Part shown: positions 26,280 through 35,001 of the stretch, one piece after another
Layout: each line of letters begins with the position of its first letter
Position numbering within the stretch: position 1 is the stretch's first letter
Assembly (NCBI GenBank): GCA_016219275.1
Contig: JACRBM010000071.1
Span: forward strand, 27,060-91,059
Direction: 5' to 3'
DNA from: Chloroflexota bacterium
GTDB taxonomy: Bacteria; Chloroflexota; Anaerolineae; UBA4142
Length of the DNA: 64,000 nucleotides
Program-made: the position numbers and the translations under genes
The notes under the pieces: model-generated
What the model saw: the letters and a program-made list of their open reading frames with translations, nothing else
The model's database searches: none
Told to the model about the DNA's origin: nothing

Positions 26280-27161
26280 GTGCACCGAAGCGCCGTGCGA
26301 TTGTCCTGGCGGAGGCTGCTTGTGCCAGCCGCAAAGCGTTGGCGGCGTCGTTGCGGTCTGCCTGATGCCATGCAAACTGCCGCGTTGCCCAAAGGTGCGC
26401 TCCGTATTGCCGACTTAGGTTATTTCTCAATTCCGGTGTTGGCGGCTTATGATCACCAAGGGGTATTTTGGCTAACCCGCTACCAAGCCACTCTCCTGCT
26501 GTTTGATGCAGCAGGCCAACCACTTGACCTATTGCGCTGATTGCCCGCCTCGGAACAAACGCAACTGGATCGCAGGGTGCAAGTGACGGCCCAGCGCCTG
26601 ACGGGTCGGTTAGTGGCGGTGCGTGTCCCCTCCCAGGTCGCGGAAGAACGTCGGCGCAAATTACGTGCCGAGGCGAAAGACGATGGACGCACGCCGAGTG
26701 CGCGCCAATTGGCGTTGTGCGATTGGGTGATCTTCTTGACCAATGTGCCATCCGAACGCTTGAGTGTTGCGGAAGTGCTCGTCCTCGCACGCGCCCGTGG
26801 GCAAATTGAACTCTTGTTCAAACTTTGGAAATCCTATGGGCGCGTCGATGAATCGCGCAGTGCCAAGCCGTATCGCATTCTGTGCGAAGTGTATGCCAAG
26901 TTGTTGATCATGCTGATGCAGCACTGGGTCGCCATCACCTGTGGCTGACAACATCCAAATCGCAGTTGGTTGAAAACCGCGCAAGCGATTCGGCAATACG
27001 TCATCACGTTAGCCAGTGCCCTGGGTTCCGAAGAACAGATGACCAAAGTATTGCACACGATTCAAACCTGTCTGGCGAAAGGTGCACGCCTAAACACTCG
27101 CAAAACTAAACCGAATTTGTATCAACTCCTGCTCGCCTGTGGTGAGAAGGTATTAGCTTGA
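26280..27161 (+). mobile_element. IS4-type transposase remnant, multiply broken
   Basis: The remains of a DDE transposase lack the first part. Visible are the second Asp region ALRIADLGYFSIPVLAAY, an in-frame TGA at 26538-26540, and then the C-terminal domain with the Glu motif RARGQIELLFKLWKSYG near 26800. After ITCG the frame shifts near 26940 (LWLTTSKSQLVE) and again near 26975 (KTAQAIRQYVITLAS), ending at a TGA at 27159. Terminal inverted repeats were not recognised. The element is inactive. On its right it abuts the 3' end of a minus-strand secreted-protein gene. Confidence 0.85.
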
Positions 27162-27504
27162 TGCGTATGGGGATTGATATCGTATCCCCTGACACCGTCG
27201 TCGTTGTGCCATCAGGAGAGGTATGCGTTCCCCCATATATTCTCGCTGTGTCAGCCAATGCCTGCACATCAGGCGGGACGGAGGTATCACCACTGCTAGC
27301 GTTGTCAGTTTCATCATGATCCTGCCCATCACAAGACTGGCAAGGGTCATCTCCTCCGTCGCCACCACCACCCGTGTCCCATTCACCCATACACGGACGC
27401 GAGTCGGGGGGGCAGGCAAACGTATGGTTTATCGTTCCCAGAATCAAACTGAAGCCAAAGACCGAAACGATAAGCACCAGAAAACCAAGAAGGACTTTTC
27501 TCAT
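27106..27504 (-). CDS. Small secreted Cys/Gly/Asp-rich protein, C-terminus replaced by IS sequence
   Basis: 132 residues with a signal peptide at about 1-30 (LLGFLVLIVSVFGFSLIL), then a short CPPDSRPC segment, a GGGGDGGDD run and CQSCDGQDHDE. From about residue 113 (IRIKLIPSHHRRAG) to the stop the codons are antisense to the transposase remnant, so the original C-terminus is lost and a chance frame supplies the present one. GGATAGAG precedes the ATG. It follows the lipoprotein gene by 48 bases on the same strand. Function unknown; it may be non-functional. Confidence 0.55.
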   Translation of the reverse strand: MRKVLLGFLVLIVSVFGFSLILGTINHTFACPPDSRPCMGEWDTGGGGDGGDDPCQSCDGQDHDETDNASSGDTSVPPDVQALADTARIYGGTHTSPDGTTTTVSGDTISIPIRIKLIPSHHRRAGVDTNSV

Positions 27505-27552
27505 CTCTATCCAATATAGAAGATTTGTTGGAGAAAAATCAAGGGAGGGAAA

Positions 27553-29004
27553 TTATTTTCCCCAACTCACCTTGTTGGATAATACTCCATTCACGTGCGC
27601 CCCGCCAGCCACACGCAACCCCTCGGCAGTCTGGATACAAATTGGCTGATTCTGTCCAGATTGCAGATAGCTTTTAGATCCTTGACTGAAACCGTTGAGT
27701 GCTGTATTTCTGCCCTGAAAAGCACCAGAGAAGTTAATAAGAAGCGGGTCGAGGTTTCCAGGCTGGTTAGTTTCATTGTCATGAACAGCTTTATCTAACC
27801 TAGAAAAATAGTTATATTCGGAGTATTGGATGGGAGTGGTAATCACACGCGGAATTTTTTCAAAGCTACACACATCTGGGCCAGGGGTAACAGCCAAAAG
27901 AGTTGCTTCGTCAGCACTAAGGAGGACTATGCCCGAAAGCATCGCTGGCCAATACCTAGTCGTTAATCCATCGGGGAATCCTCCATAACCAGTCATGGTT
28001 ACTGGCTTATAACCAAATTTCTCCACAAAAGTCTTTGGGGGAAACGGGATGACGAGTTCGCCGACGCCGTCGGCGGCGATCTGGGAGTACGGGGCAGGGG
28101 TGTCGCTGGGAGAGACGAACCGCACTCGTCCGACAAAGTTGACCAGGTTTTCTACTGCCGAGCGAGTGACCATCGGGTCAATCTGATCAACCACATTTTT
28201 TGGCAAGCCCATTTCTGGGGTGATCGGTCTGGGACCAGAAACGAACGGACCATAGCGGTTTAGCCCGTACGAAGTCACAGCCCACGCCTCAACCACTGTT
28301 TTTTCTTTAACCATCTGGGGATTTGTATAACTTCCTTCTCGTTCCAACTTCATATCCCCACCAACTACTTTTACCCGCGCCATCCACTCTTTCAAGGCAC
28401 CAAACTCTTTGCCTGGTTCGAGACGAACATATTCCTTGCGATTGATTTGCGCCCAGCGACCGTCGGGATATTTTTGTGGATCTGCCAGTTCTGGATACCA
28501 AAAAACTCTTGTTCCCTCGGCGGTGAATGCCACTATTTTGCCATTTTCAACCGCGAAGCGGTCGAGTTTGACGTTGTTGTCAATGCCTGCAGATGTAGGA
28601 ACCTGGGTCAACTCTTTCGCGCCGGGCAAAAGCATCCACACGTTGGGTAATGTTTTTGATTGAATGACAACGACCACGCGTTTATCCGCGAGCCAGTCCG
28701 CGCGGACGGAAAAATCTTGCTCGTTGAAACCCTTGATCTGTGCGCGGGCTAATGCGAGCGCGGCGGTTGTATCAGGCGCGGGAGTCGGCGTGATCGTCGG
28801 TGTAAATGTCGGAGTAGGAATTGCAGAGAGTGTAGGAGTGGCGGTGGGAGCGAACGTTGCGGTTGCACTCGGCGCGCGTGTGGGAGCAAGTGTTGGCGCG
28901 ATTGGTGCGGTCGGTGTGGGGGCGGAGGCGCAGGCAGAGAGGAGGAAAATAACGCACCCAAAAATCGAGGATCGCAGAAAAACTGCTCGGTGCGAGTGTG
29001 GCAT
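27553..29004 (-). CDS. Lipoprotein of unknown function
   Basis: 483 residues. The signal ends in LLSAC, followed by a Pro/Thr/Ala linker of about 65 residues made of PTPTFTPT-like words, then a globular domain rich in Val and aromatic residues (DFSVRADWLADKRVVVVIQSK, the latter as a short beta run). No catalytic motif was recognised. The ATG at 29004 is chosen because GGAGG lies six bases upstream; an upstream in-frame start would overlap that site and the preceding gene. It should sit on the outer face of the cytoplasmic membrane. The downstream secreted protein may be its partner. Confidence 0.75.
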   Translation of the reverse strand: MPHSHRAVFLRSSIFGCVIFLLSACASAPTPTAPIAPTLAPTRAPSATATFAPTATPTLSAIPTPTFTPTITPTPAPDTTAALALARAQIKGFNEQDFSVRADWLADKRVVVVIQSKTLPNVWMLLPGAKELTQVPTSAGIDNNVKLDRFAVENGKIVAFTAEGTRVFWYPELADPQKYPDGRWAQINRKEYVRLEPGKEFGALKEWMARVKVVGGDMKLEREGSYTNPQMVKEKTVVEAWAVTSYGLNRYGPFVSGPRPITPEMGLPKNVVDQIDPMVTRSAVENLVNFVGRVRFVSPSDTPAPYSQIAADGVGELVIPFPPKTFVEKFGYKPVTMTGYGGFPDGLTTRYWPAMLSGIVLLSADEATLLAVTPGPDVCSFEKIPRVITTPIQYSEYNYFSRLDKAVHDNETNQPGNLDPLLINFSGAFQGRNTALNGFSQGSKSYLQSGQNQPICIQTAEGLRVAGGAHVNGVLSNKVSWGK

Positions 29005-29024
29005 TTTCCACCTCCGTAATGCAA

Positions 29025-29381
29025 TCAAGATCTGTTGTGTCTGACGCGGACAGTACCGGCCGTGATCACAGTAAAGGTGTTGGCTAGTTCGTTTTCGTGT
29101 CGGCGAATAGCCGTCATCGTAATCTCAGCTTTGCGATCGGGCGGGAGTCCGGCAAAGCGAACCAAAATGACGCCGCGCGCAATTCGTTTTTGGCGATAGA
29201 CCAATTCACCAAAATCCTTGTCCGCCGTTAGCAATACAGCTTGCGCTTGATTGGCGCGGTCGAGTACGATGTCATCAGAAATACCGGATTCCATCTCCGC
29301 GACAAAAGGTACGCTGAACCCGGCTTGCCTGAGACGGTCTACAATTTGACGGTCAACGCTTTCGTCGGCGAACAAATTCAC
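29025..29381 (-). CDS. DUF5615 PIN-like protein
   Basis: 118 residues with the Mut7-C/PIN-like core: FADESVDRQIVDRLRQ at the N-terminus and LLTADKDFGELVY near residue 50 supply the acidic residues expected for a metal-dependent nuclease. DUF5615 proteins are predicted toxins of a VapBC-like kind. The start overlaps the stop of the DUF433 gene by four bases (ATGA), the usual antitoxin-toxin arrangement. Nuclease activity is inferred from the fold family and has not been shown for most members. Confidence 0.85.
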   Translation of the reverse strand: MNLFADESVDRQIVDRLRQAGFSVPFVAEMESGISDDIVLDRANQAQAVLLTADKDFGELVYRQKRIARGVILVRFAGLPPDRKAEITMTAIRRHENELANTFTVITAGTVRVRHNRS

Positions 29382-29623
29382 GCGGCGACCTCAAGCGGAT
29401 AGATCACATCGGCGCGTAGCGCTTCTGCGGCAAAGGCGAGGGCGGCGCGAATACCTTCGCTGGTTAGTCGCGGATGCTCGGACAGAATCTGCTCCCAGGT
29501 TTCACCCGCCGCCAATTTTTCCAAAATCAATTCGACGGTGATTCGCGTGCCGGTGATGACCGGTTTGCCCATCATTATCCTGGGATCAGAATGAATCCAT
29601 TTGCGTGTTTCTGGTTGTGGCAT
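29378..29623 (-). CDS. DUF433 antitoxin-like protein
   Basis: 81 residues. The DUF433 core GKPVITGTRITVELILEKLAAG is at about 19-40, followed by a winged-helix-like end (ILSEHPRLTSEGIRAALAFAAEAL). DUF433 proteins pair with DUF5615 partners and are thought to bind DNA and neutralise them. The gene begins 15 bases after the response-regulator stop codon on the same strand and overlaps its partner by four bases. Confidence 0.86.
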   Translation of the reverse strand: MPQPETRKWIHSDPRIMMGKPVITGTRITVELILEKLAAGETWEQILSEHPRLTSEGIRAALAFAAEALRADVIYPLEVAA

Positions 29624-29638
29624 TATTCGTTCTCCGTG

Positions 29639-30340
29639 TTACGTCTCATCCGGTCGCTTGAACAAGTAACCGACGCCGTGCTCGGTGAGAATGTACTTGG
29701 GGTGCGCCGCGTTTTCCTCGACCTTGTTGCGAAGGTAACTGATGTACACGCGCAAGTACTCGGTCTCGCCGCCGTACTCGGGTCCCCACACTTTGCGGAG
29801 CAAGTCCGCGTGCAACATTACGCGTCCCGCGTTCTGCACGAGTTGCGACAAAAGTTTGTACTCGGTCGGACCGACTTTGATTTCCTTGCCGCGCACGGTG
29901 ATGCGGCGGCGCTGAAAATCCATTTCGAAATCATCACACTTGAACGGCGGACGCGCTTGCACGTCGTCGCTGGGCGCGGCGCGGCGCAGCACCGCTTCGA
30001 CGCGCGCGAGCAGTTCGTGCACGCTGAACGGCTTGCGCACGTAATCGTCCGCGCCGAGATGCAAACCCTTGACCACGTCCACGTCTTGATCTTTCGCGGT
30101 CAGCATAATCACTGGTACGGTCGAGAATTCGCGAATCTTTTGCAAAACGTCGAACCCGTCCATCCCCGGCATCATAATGTCGAGCACGACGAGATCGGGT
30201 CCTTCTTTCTCAACCATCGAAAGACCGGTCGGTCCGTCCATCGCGGTGACCACTTTGTAATGCTGCGCTTCCAGGTTCGAGCGTACCAGTTTGACGAGAT
30301 GCGGTTCATCGTCCACCACTAAAATTTTTGCGGGTCGCAT
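29639..30340 (-). CDS. OmpR/PhoB-family response regulator
   Basis: 233 residues: receiver domain 1-120 with the acidic pair Asp10-Asp11, phospho-acceptor Asp54 (VVLDIMMPG) and Lys103-type position in LTAKDQD, then a winged-helix output domain about 135-228 (GPTEYKLLSQLVQNAGRVML). It binds DNA as a phosphorylated dimer. No histidine kinase lies next to it, so it is an orphan here; a broken kinase scrap exists at 36811-37062, too far away to be linked with confidence. Confidence 0.93.
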   Translation of the reverse strand: MRPAKILVVDDEPHLVKLVRSNLEAQHYKVVTAMDGPTGLSMVEKEGPDLVVLDIMMPGMDGFDVLQKIREFSTVPVIMLTAKDQDVDVVKGLHLGADDYVRKPFSVHELLARVEAVLRRAAPSDDVQARPPFKCDDFEMDFQRRRITVRGKEIKVGPTEYKLLSQLVQNAGRVMLHADLLRKVWGPEYGGETEYLRVYISYLRNKVEENAAHPKYILTEHGVGYLFKRPDET

Positions 30341-30357
30341 GGTTCCTCTCTAAATTA

Positions 30358-30422
30358 AGGATGAAGGCGGAAGGATGAAGGATGAAATTTTGTCAATTGT
30401 AAATTGTCATCCTTCATCCTTT
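30358..30422. repeat. GGATGAAGG hairpin element
   Basis: AAGGATGAAGGCGGAAGGATGAAGGATGAAATTTTGTCAATT is mirrored by AATTGTCATCCTTCATCCTT. It separates recR from the response-regulator gene and may act as a weak terminator for the recR cluster. Confidence 0.5.
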
Positions 30423-30423
30423 G

Positions 30424-31026
30424 CTACACTTCGCGTCGTCCTTCGAGCGCGCGCGTCAACGTGATTTCGTCTGCGTACTCCAAATCGCCGCCAACGGGCA
30501 AGCCGCGCGCGAGGCGCGTCATGCGAATGTTGAGCGGCTTGATGAGGCGTTCGAGATACATCGCGGTTGCTTCGCCTTCGAGATTCGGATTCGTCGCGAG
30601 CACGATTTCGGTGATGCCGGAATCGCGTTGCAATCGGCGCAACAGTTCCTGGATTTTCAAATCCTCGGGATTGATGCCTTCGACCGGCGAGATCGCGCCG
30701 TGCAAGACGTGATACAAACCGCGATACTCGCGCGTGCGTTCGATCGCGAGCACGTCGAGCGGTTCTTCGACGACGCAAATGAGCGAGCGGTCGCGCGATT
30801 CATCGCGACAAATCGCGCACGGATTTTCTTCCGCGATATTCGCGCAGATCGCGCACGTCGTCACACGTTCTTTTAATTGGGTCAACGCTTGCGCGAGCGC
30901 CTCGGCTTGGTCTTTCGGCGCGCGCAAAAGATAGAACGTCAAACGTTGCGCGGTTTTCGGTCCGATGCCCGGCAAGCGATGAAATTCTTCGATGAGGCGC
31001 AACACCGTGCGCGGGGTTGTATCCAT
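30424..31026 (-). CDS. recR: Recombination protein RecR
   Basis: Ring-forming DNA clamp of the RecFOR gap-repair pathway. Its 200 residues are the usual length. An N-terminal helix-hairpin-helix ([17 protein letters not shown]) is followed by the zinc finger with Cys58, Cys61, Cys70 and Cys73, then a Toprim domain starting at [17 protein letters not shown] and ending with the conserved [21 protein letters not shown], the latter read in parts. It follows the YbaB gene directly on the same strand, the classical dnaX-ybaB-recR order. Confidence 0.97.
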   Translation of the reverse strand: MDTTPRTVLRLIEEFHRLPGIGPKTAQRLTFYLLRAPKDQAEALAQALTQLKERVTTCAICANIAEENPCAICRDESRDRSLICVVEEPLDVLAIERTREYRGLYHVLHGAISPVEGINPEDLKIQELLRRLQRDSGITEIVLATNPNLEGEATAMYLERLIKPLNIRMTRLARGLPVGGDLEYADEITLTRALEGRREV

Positions 31027-31389
31027 CTAGCCGAGCAGTCCCGCCAGGTTGCCCAAGCCACCGGTCAGCGCGCTCACTTTGCTCGCGGCGAGTTCCTGGG
31101 ATTTCTCGATCGCTTCGTTGACCGCCGCGACGATCAAATCTTGCAGCATTTCGATATCGCCTGCCGCCACCGCGTCCGGCGAAATTTTCACCGCTTGAAT
31201 CTTTTGCTGCCCCGTAACGACGACCGTAACCGCGCCGCCGCCCACCGTGATTTCCAGCGTCTCGTTCGCAAGCGCGGCTTGCGTCTCTTCCATTTTTTGC
31301 TGGAACGATTGCAACATGCCTTGCGCGTTTTGCGGCGACATGCGCGGCATCGGCGCTCCGCCGCCGCGCATTCCTTTACCTTTGCTCAT
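31027..31389 (-). CDS. ybaB: YbaB/EbfC nucleoid-associated protein
   Basis: 120 residues with a Gly/Met-rich N-terminus and the YbaB core: a long helix (NAQGMLQSFQQKMEETQAAL), then ITVGGGAVTVVVTGQQKIQ and a C-terminal helix. The dimer binds DNA non-specifically. The gene is sandwiched with no gap between dnaX and recR, as in many bacteria, which implies one transcript. Confidence 0.95.
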   Translation of the reverse strand: MSKGKGMRGGGAPMPRMSPQNAQGMLQSFQQKMEETQAALANETLEITVGGGAVTVVVTGQQKIQAVKISPDAVAAGDIEMLQDLIVAAVNEAIEKSQELAASKVSALTGGLGNLAGLLG

Positions 31390-32961
31390 TTATGGTGCTC
31401 CTTCCGAATGAATTTTCGTAATTTCCGCGCCCCATTGATTCACCGCCGAACGAATCAGCGGATCATCTTGCACCGCTTTCAACTGCGCTTTTTTCGGCGA
31501 GAGGACGCACTTGACGCGGCATTTTTGTTTGAACACACTCTCGAATGCTTTCTCGATGATCGGTTTGCCTTTAGCTTGATTCTCGAATCGTTCGGCGTGC
31601 TGATCGTAGCGAAAACCCAGGGTCACGACCGTGTCTTCGACTTTGATCGGTTCGGCATCGCGCAAGAGCGCTTCGGCGACTTTATTGTACTGGCGAACGT
31701 ATTGCAGGATGCGCGTCCAATTCTGTTGCAATGTTTCCATGCTCAACGCGATGGGTGTGCTCGTTGCGGACGAAACGTCCGGTGCGCTTTCGGTTGCGGC
31801 AGGTTTGGCGCGCGGCTTGGGCGGCGGCGGCGTCACGCGCGGCGGTGTAACCGGTACGGGCGCGGCAATCGCGGCAACGCGCTCTTCGTGCGTCGCCTCG
31901 ACGAACGCCATTTCGAGCGGCAACGTGGGATGCGCGCTCGAACGCAATTCGACGCCGGCTTGGTTAAACAAACGAATCGCGCGCAAGACTTGTTCGGGCG
32001 TGAATTGCTTGGAACGCTCGGTCATTTCGTTGAGCGTTTCGGCGGAGAGTGTCAACGCGTCCGCGCTGCCGACTTGAATCAGCAGGACGCCGCGCAAATA
32101 ATCCACGATCTCGCGCCCGAGTTGGCGCGGGTCCGCGCCGCTATCCACCGCGTTGGCAAGATGGGCGAGTCCGCGCGCAATATCTTTTTCCGCGAGCCGC
32201 GCGACAATCTCGCCGACGATTTGATACGACGCCGCGCCGAGCAAGCCCTCGACCTGGACGAGCGTAATTTCGTCATTGCCGTACGCGGTTAGCTGATCGA
32301 GCAAACTGATCGCGTCGCGCATCGCGCCGGTCGCTTGCCGCGCGATGAGATCAATCGCGGCGGGTTCGACGCGCAGATTTTCGGCGTGCGCGATTTCGGT
32401 GAGACGCGCGATGATTTCAGGAAGCGTCAGCCGGCGAAAATCGAAACGTTGCGTGCGCGAGATGACGGTCGCCGGAATTTTCTGCGGGTCGGTTGTCGCG
32501 AGGACGAAAATGACGTGCGGCGGCGGTTCTTCGAGCGTTTTGAGTAACGCGTTGAACGCGGAGGTCGAGAGCATGTGGCACTCATCGACAATGTAGAATT
32601 TGTATTTCGCTTCGCCGGGACGAAAATCCACCTTGTCGCGCAGATCGCGAATGTCTTCGACGCTCGTGTTCGACGCCGCGTCAATCTCGATCAGATCGAG
32701 CATGCGACCTTCGTTGATTGCGACGCACACCGCGCATTGATTGCATGGTTTGTTCGTATTGTCGGAAAGACAATTGACTGCTTTGGCGAGGACGCGCGCG
32801 GTGGTCGTTTTGCCGGTGCCGCGCGGACCAGTGAACAGGTACGCGTGCGCGATGCGGTTGAGCACCAGCGCGCTCTTGAGCGTGGTCTTGATGTGCGCTT
32901 GACCTTCGATTTCGTCGAAGGTGCGCGGACGATATTTTGAATACAGGGCTTGCGCGGGCAT
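31390..32961 (-). CDS. dnaX: DNA polymerase III subunit gamma/tau
   Basis: Clamp-loader ATPase, 523 residues. Walker A GPRGTGKT is at 45-52, the zinc cysteines are Cys64, Cys73, Cys76 and Cys79, and Walker B VDECHM is at about 125-130; the SRT sensor-1-type SRTQRFDFR follows near 170. Domain III reaches about 360, and a Pro/Ala-rich linker leads to a tau-like C-terminal domain. The ATG at 32961 is supported by GGAGG five bases upstream; the frame remains open further into a hairpin repeat, giving a spurious longer N-terminus. No slippery A-run for a shorter gamma form was noticed. Confidence 0.95.
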   Translation of the reverse strand: MPAQALYSKYRPRTFDEIEGQAHIKTTLKSALVLNRIAHAYLFTGPRGTGKTTTARVLAKAVNCLSDNTNKPCNQCAVCVAINEGRMLDLIEIDAASNTSVEDIRDLRDKVDFRPGEAKYKFYIVDECHMLSTSAFNALLKTLEEPPPHVIFVLATTDPQKIPATVISRTQRFDFRRLTLPEIIARLTEIAHAENLRVEPAAIDLIARQATGAMRDAISLLDQLTAYGNDEITLVQVEGLLGAASYQIVGEIVARLAEKDIARGLAHLANAVDSGADPRQLGREIVDYLRGVLLIQVGSADALTLSAETLNEMTERSKQFTPEQVLRAIRLFNQAGVELRSSAHPTLPLEMAFVEATHEERVAAIAAPVPVTPPRVTPPPPKPRAKPAATESAPDVSSATSTPIALSMETLQQNWTRILQYVRQYNKVAEALLRDAEPIKVEDTVVTLGFRYDQHAERFENQAKGKPIIEKAFESVFKQKCRVKCVLSPKKAQLKAVQDDPLIRSAVNQWGAEITKIHSEGAP

Positions 32962-33068
32962 GACGCCTCCAACGAGCATCCGAATCAGTTCGTGCGTTTC
33001 GATTCGCGCCAAGTTTATCATCAAAGCAACTTTTAGGCAAGAGCGCGCGAAAATGTTTAGCGCGTGTC

Positions 33069-33181
33069 CATCAAAATTTTGGAACACTCAACCTTGCGAA
33101 GGTTTTGACGACAAATCAAATATGATTGCCGTTCAACCTTCGCAAGGTTTTTTTCGCCACCCAAAAACTTGACGCACACCC
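33069..33181. repeat. Long CCTTGCGAAGG hairpin repeat, copy 2 (core flipped)
   Basis: The same outer flanks and arms as copy 1 at 3501-3611, about 30 kb away. Between the arms copy 2 reads TTGACGACAAATCAAATATG onward, which is the reverse complement of the copy 1 core with a few changes. It lies directly upstream of dnaX and of the promoter of the next plus-strand gene. Confidence 0.8.
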
Positions 33182-33197
33182 AAGTTTAGCTGGGGGA

Positions 33198-33226
33198 TTG
33201 ACGACCAAGGCAAATCGGGCTAGAAT
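33198..33226 (+). promoter_or_regulatory. Promoter of the CxxC protein gene
   Basis: TTGACG at 33198-33203 and TAGAAT at 33221-33226 with an ideal 17-base spacer. Transcription would begin near 33233, about 25 bases before the ATG. Confidence 0.75.
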
Positions 33227-33256
33227 CGCGCGCACCAACACTCGAAAGGAGGAGTG

Positions 33257-33637
33257 ATGCAACCAGTAATGGTCGAAATTATCGCGTATGCGCCGACTCA
33301 ATATTTTCATTGCAAACATTGCGAGTTCGTGTGGAGCCAAGCCCAAAGCGAAGGCGTCAAAAAATTCCATGCGGACGCACTCGAAACTTCGATGCCGCCG
33401 GAGATGATGACCGAGTATCGCGCCCTGTCCGATTGGGTGCTCAACGCGGTCGAGCGATATGGCGGGCGCGTCGTCTTCAAAGTGATTGACGCGACTTCGT
33501 TCGAGGGCTTGATCAAATCGGTGCGCTACGGCGTTCGCAAATATCCCGCGGTCGTCATCAGCGGTAAAGACAAACACATCGGCGCGGATTTTGCCGGCGC
33601 GGAAGCGATGATCAACCGCGCGCTCCAACCCGCGTAA
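33257..33637 (+). CDS. Thioredoxin-fold-like CxxC protein
   Basis: 126 residues, cytoplasmic. A CxxC pair in FHCKHCEFVW lies near residue 19, and KYPAVVISG near residue 96 has the cis-Pro-like stretch of thioredoxin folds, so a small redox or metal-binding protein is likely. AGGAGGAG precedes the ATG at 33257 with GTG just before it. A strong promoter and a strong terminator bracket the gene, so it is monocistronic. It is followed by a polyferredoxin gene, which fits a redox role, but no partner or substrate is recognisable. Confidence 0.72.
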   Translation: MQPVMVEIIAYAPTQYFHCKHCEFVWSQAQSEGVKKFHADALETSMPPEMMTEYRALSDWVLNAVERYGGRVVFKVIDATSFEGLIKSVRYGVRKYPAVVISGKDKHIGADFAGAEAMINRALQPA

Positions 33638-33657
33638 CCGCCAAGGCGCATCGCCTA

Positions 33658-33687
33658 AACGCTCACTCCGTCGAGTGAGCGTTTTTT
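33658..33687 (+). terminator. Rho-independent terminator after the CxxC protein gene
   Basis: The arms AACGCTCACTC and GAGTGAGCGTT are perfect over 11 pairs with a four-base loop, followed by a T-run ending at 33687. It lies 20 bases past the stop codon. Confidence 0.9.
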
Positions 33688-33749
33688 CGTCAGCTCAATT
33701 CGGACGGATTTCAGACCGAATTGCGACAAACGCGGCGTATGGTGAGGGT

Positions 33750-34922
33750 GTGTTGAATTTCGAAACGCTCGAAAAATTGCTCGGCGCGTACGAACAAGCG
33801 CCGATTCGCGTGGAGTCAACGCGCTGTTTGAATTTGCGACACAAGGCGCGCGCGTGCGACGCGTGTCACGCGTGTCCGGCGGACGCGATTCGCTTTGACG
33901 ATCGCGCACCGGTCGCGCTAGACGAGACGAAATGTGTCGCGTGCGGTTTGTGCGTGTCCGTGTGCCCCAGCAGCGCGTTTAGCGCGACGCCGAACGATAG
34001 CGCGATTCTCGATACACTCGCCGCGTACCCGCACGTCGAATTCGCGTGCAAGCGCGCGAAGCAGACGCGCGCGCCGCAGATTGAACGCGTGATGACGCTC
34101 ACTTGCCTCGCGCGTCTCTCGGGTGATCTGTTGTTCGCGCTCGGCGCGGAGCACTCGCGCGTATGGCTCAACGACGCGCCGTGTGTCGAGTGTCCCATCG
34201 GCGCGCGAACGCATCCGCACATCGTCGCGCTCGCGCAAGCCGCACGACGCACGCTTGCCGCGTGGCAACGCGACGCGCGAATCATGCGGTACGCCGAAGC
34301 GGACGCGGAACTGGGTGCGCCGCGCGAACTCGCGGCATCGCACACGCAGCCGCTTTCGCGTCGCGAACTGTTTTCGTTTTTACGCGGCAACTTGGGTCGC
34401 GCCGCGGGCATCGCCGTCGCGGCATCGTTGAACGTGACGCCCAGCCACGCCGACGCGACGCCCGCGCTCGACCGCGCGCTTGCCAAGCTAGGCGCGCCTG
34501 CCAACGATTGTGTGGCGAGCGAATGTTTCGCGACGGTTCGGGTCAGCGCGGCGTGTACCGCGTGCGGCTTGTGCGCCAAGCAATGTCCTACGCGCGCCAT
34601 CGAATTTCGGAACGACGGCGGCTATTTCGTCCTGGGATTTCAGGCGCATCGTTGTTTTGGCATCGAGTGCCGGATTTGCCAATTGATTTGTCCGGCAAAC
34701 GCCGTGACGCTTGAACCGGGCATCGCGTCGGTCGCGCTCCAATCGCGCGAACAAATCGTATTGCGTGCGGGTCAACTTGCCTTGTGCGTCAAATGTCAAA
34801 CGCCGTTCGCCCAGGTCGAAAACGAAACGCAATGCTCGGTGTGCCGTAACGCCAAACCCAGGTATTCCGATCTCGTGCGCGATTTGTTCAAACCCAAGCA
34901 TGACTCTCCCGAATCGTCTTGA
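33750..34922 (+). CDS. Polyferredoxin-like iron-sulphur protein
   Basis: About 390 residues with two ferredoxin blocks. The N-terminal block has CDACHACPADAI and CVACGLCVSVCP (near residues 35 and 60). The C-terminal block has CTACGLCAKQCP and CRICQLICP (near 265 and 308), then a rubredoxin-like CVKCQTPF..CSVC pair near 350. The middle carries CVECPIGART. A central SRRELFSFLRG stretch resembles a Tat motif but is internal. The start is uncertain: GTG 33750 or TTG 33753, both after GGTGAGG. It probably shuttles electrons to an unidentified oxidoreductase. Confidence 0.75.
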   Translation: MLNFETLEKLLGAYEQAPIRVESTRCLNLRHKARACDACHACPADAIRFDDRAPVALDETKCVACGLCVSVCPSSAFSATPNDSAILDTLAAYPHVEFACKRAKQTRAPQIERVMTLTCLARLSGDLLFALGAEHSRVWLNDAPCVECPIGARTHPHIVALAQAARRTLAAWQRDARIMRYAEADAELGAPRELAASHTQPLSRRELFSFLRGNLGRAAGIAVAASLNVTPSHADATPALDRALAKLGAPANDCVASECFATVRVSAACTACGLCAKQCPTRAIEFRNDGGYFVLGFQAHRCFGIECRICQLICPANAVTLEPGIASVALQSREQIVLRAGQLALCVKCQTPFAQVENETQCSVCRNAKPRYSDLVRDLFKPKHDSPESS

Positions 34923-34973
34923 CGTATCACACGATAGCGCGATGGCAGAAATTGGCAGATGAGCGTATAATCG

Positions 34974-35000
34974 AACCCGAAGTTTTCTTCGGGTTTTGTT
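34974..35000 (+). terminator. Terminator hairpin placed just before the next start codon
   Basis: The arms AACCCGAAG and CTTCGGGTT with a TTTT loop are followed by TTGTTT. The next gene starts at 35002. A perfect TATAAT at 34966-34971 lies just upstream, so transcripts started there would begin inside or next to the hairpin. Its role may therefore be termination of the ferredoxin message, a 5' stem on the regulator message, or both. Confidence 0.65.
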
Positions 35001-35001
35001 T

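Noticed and set aside
32962..33087. N-terminal extension of dnaX up to 33087
   Set aside because: The extension is read from the hairpin repeat, and GGAGG lies before the internal ATG at 32961 where homology begins.
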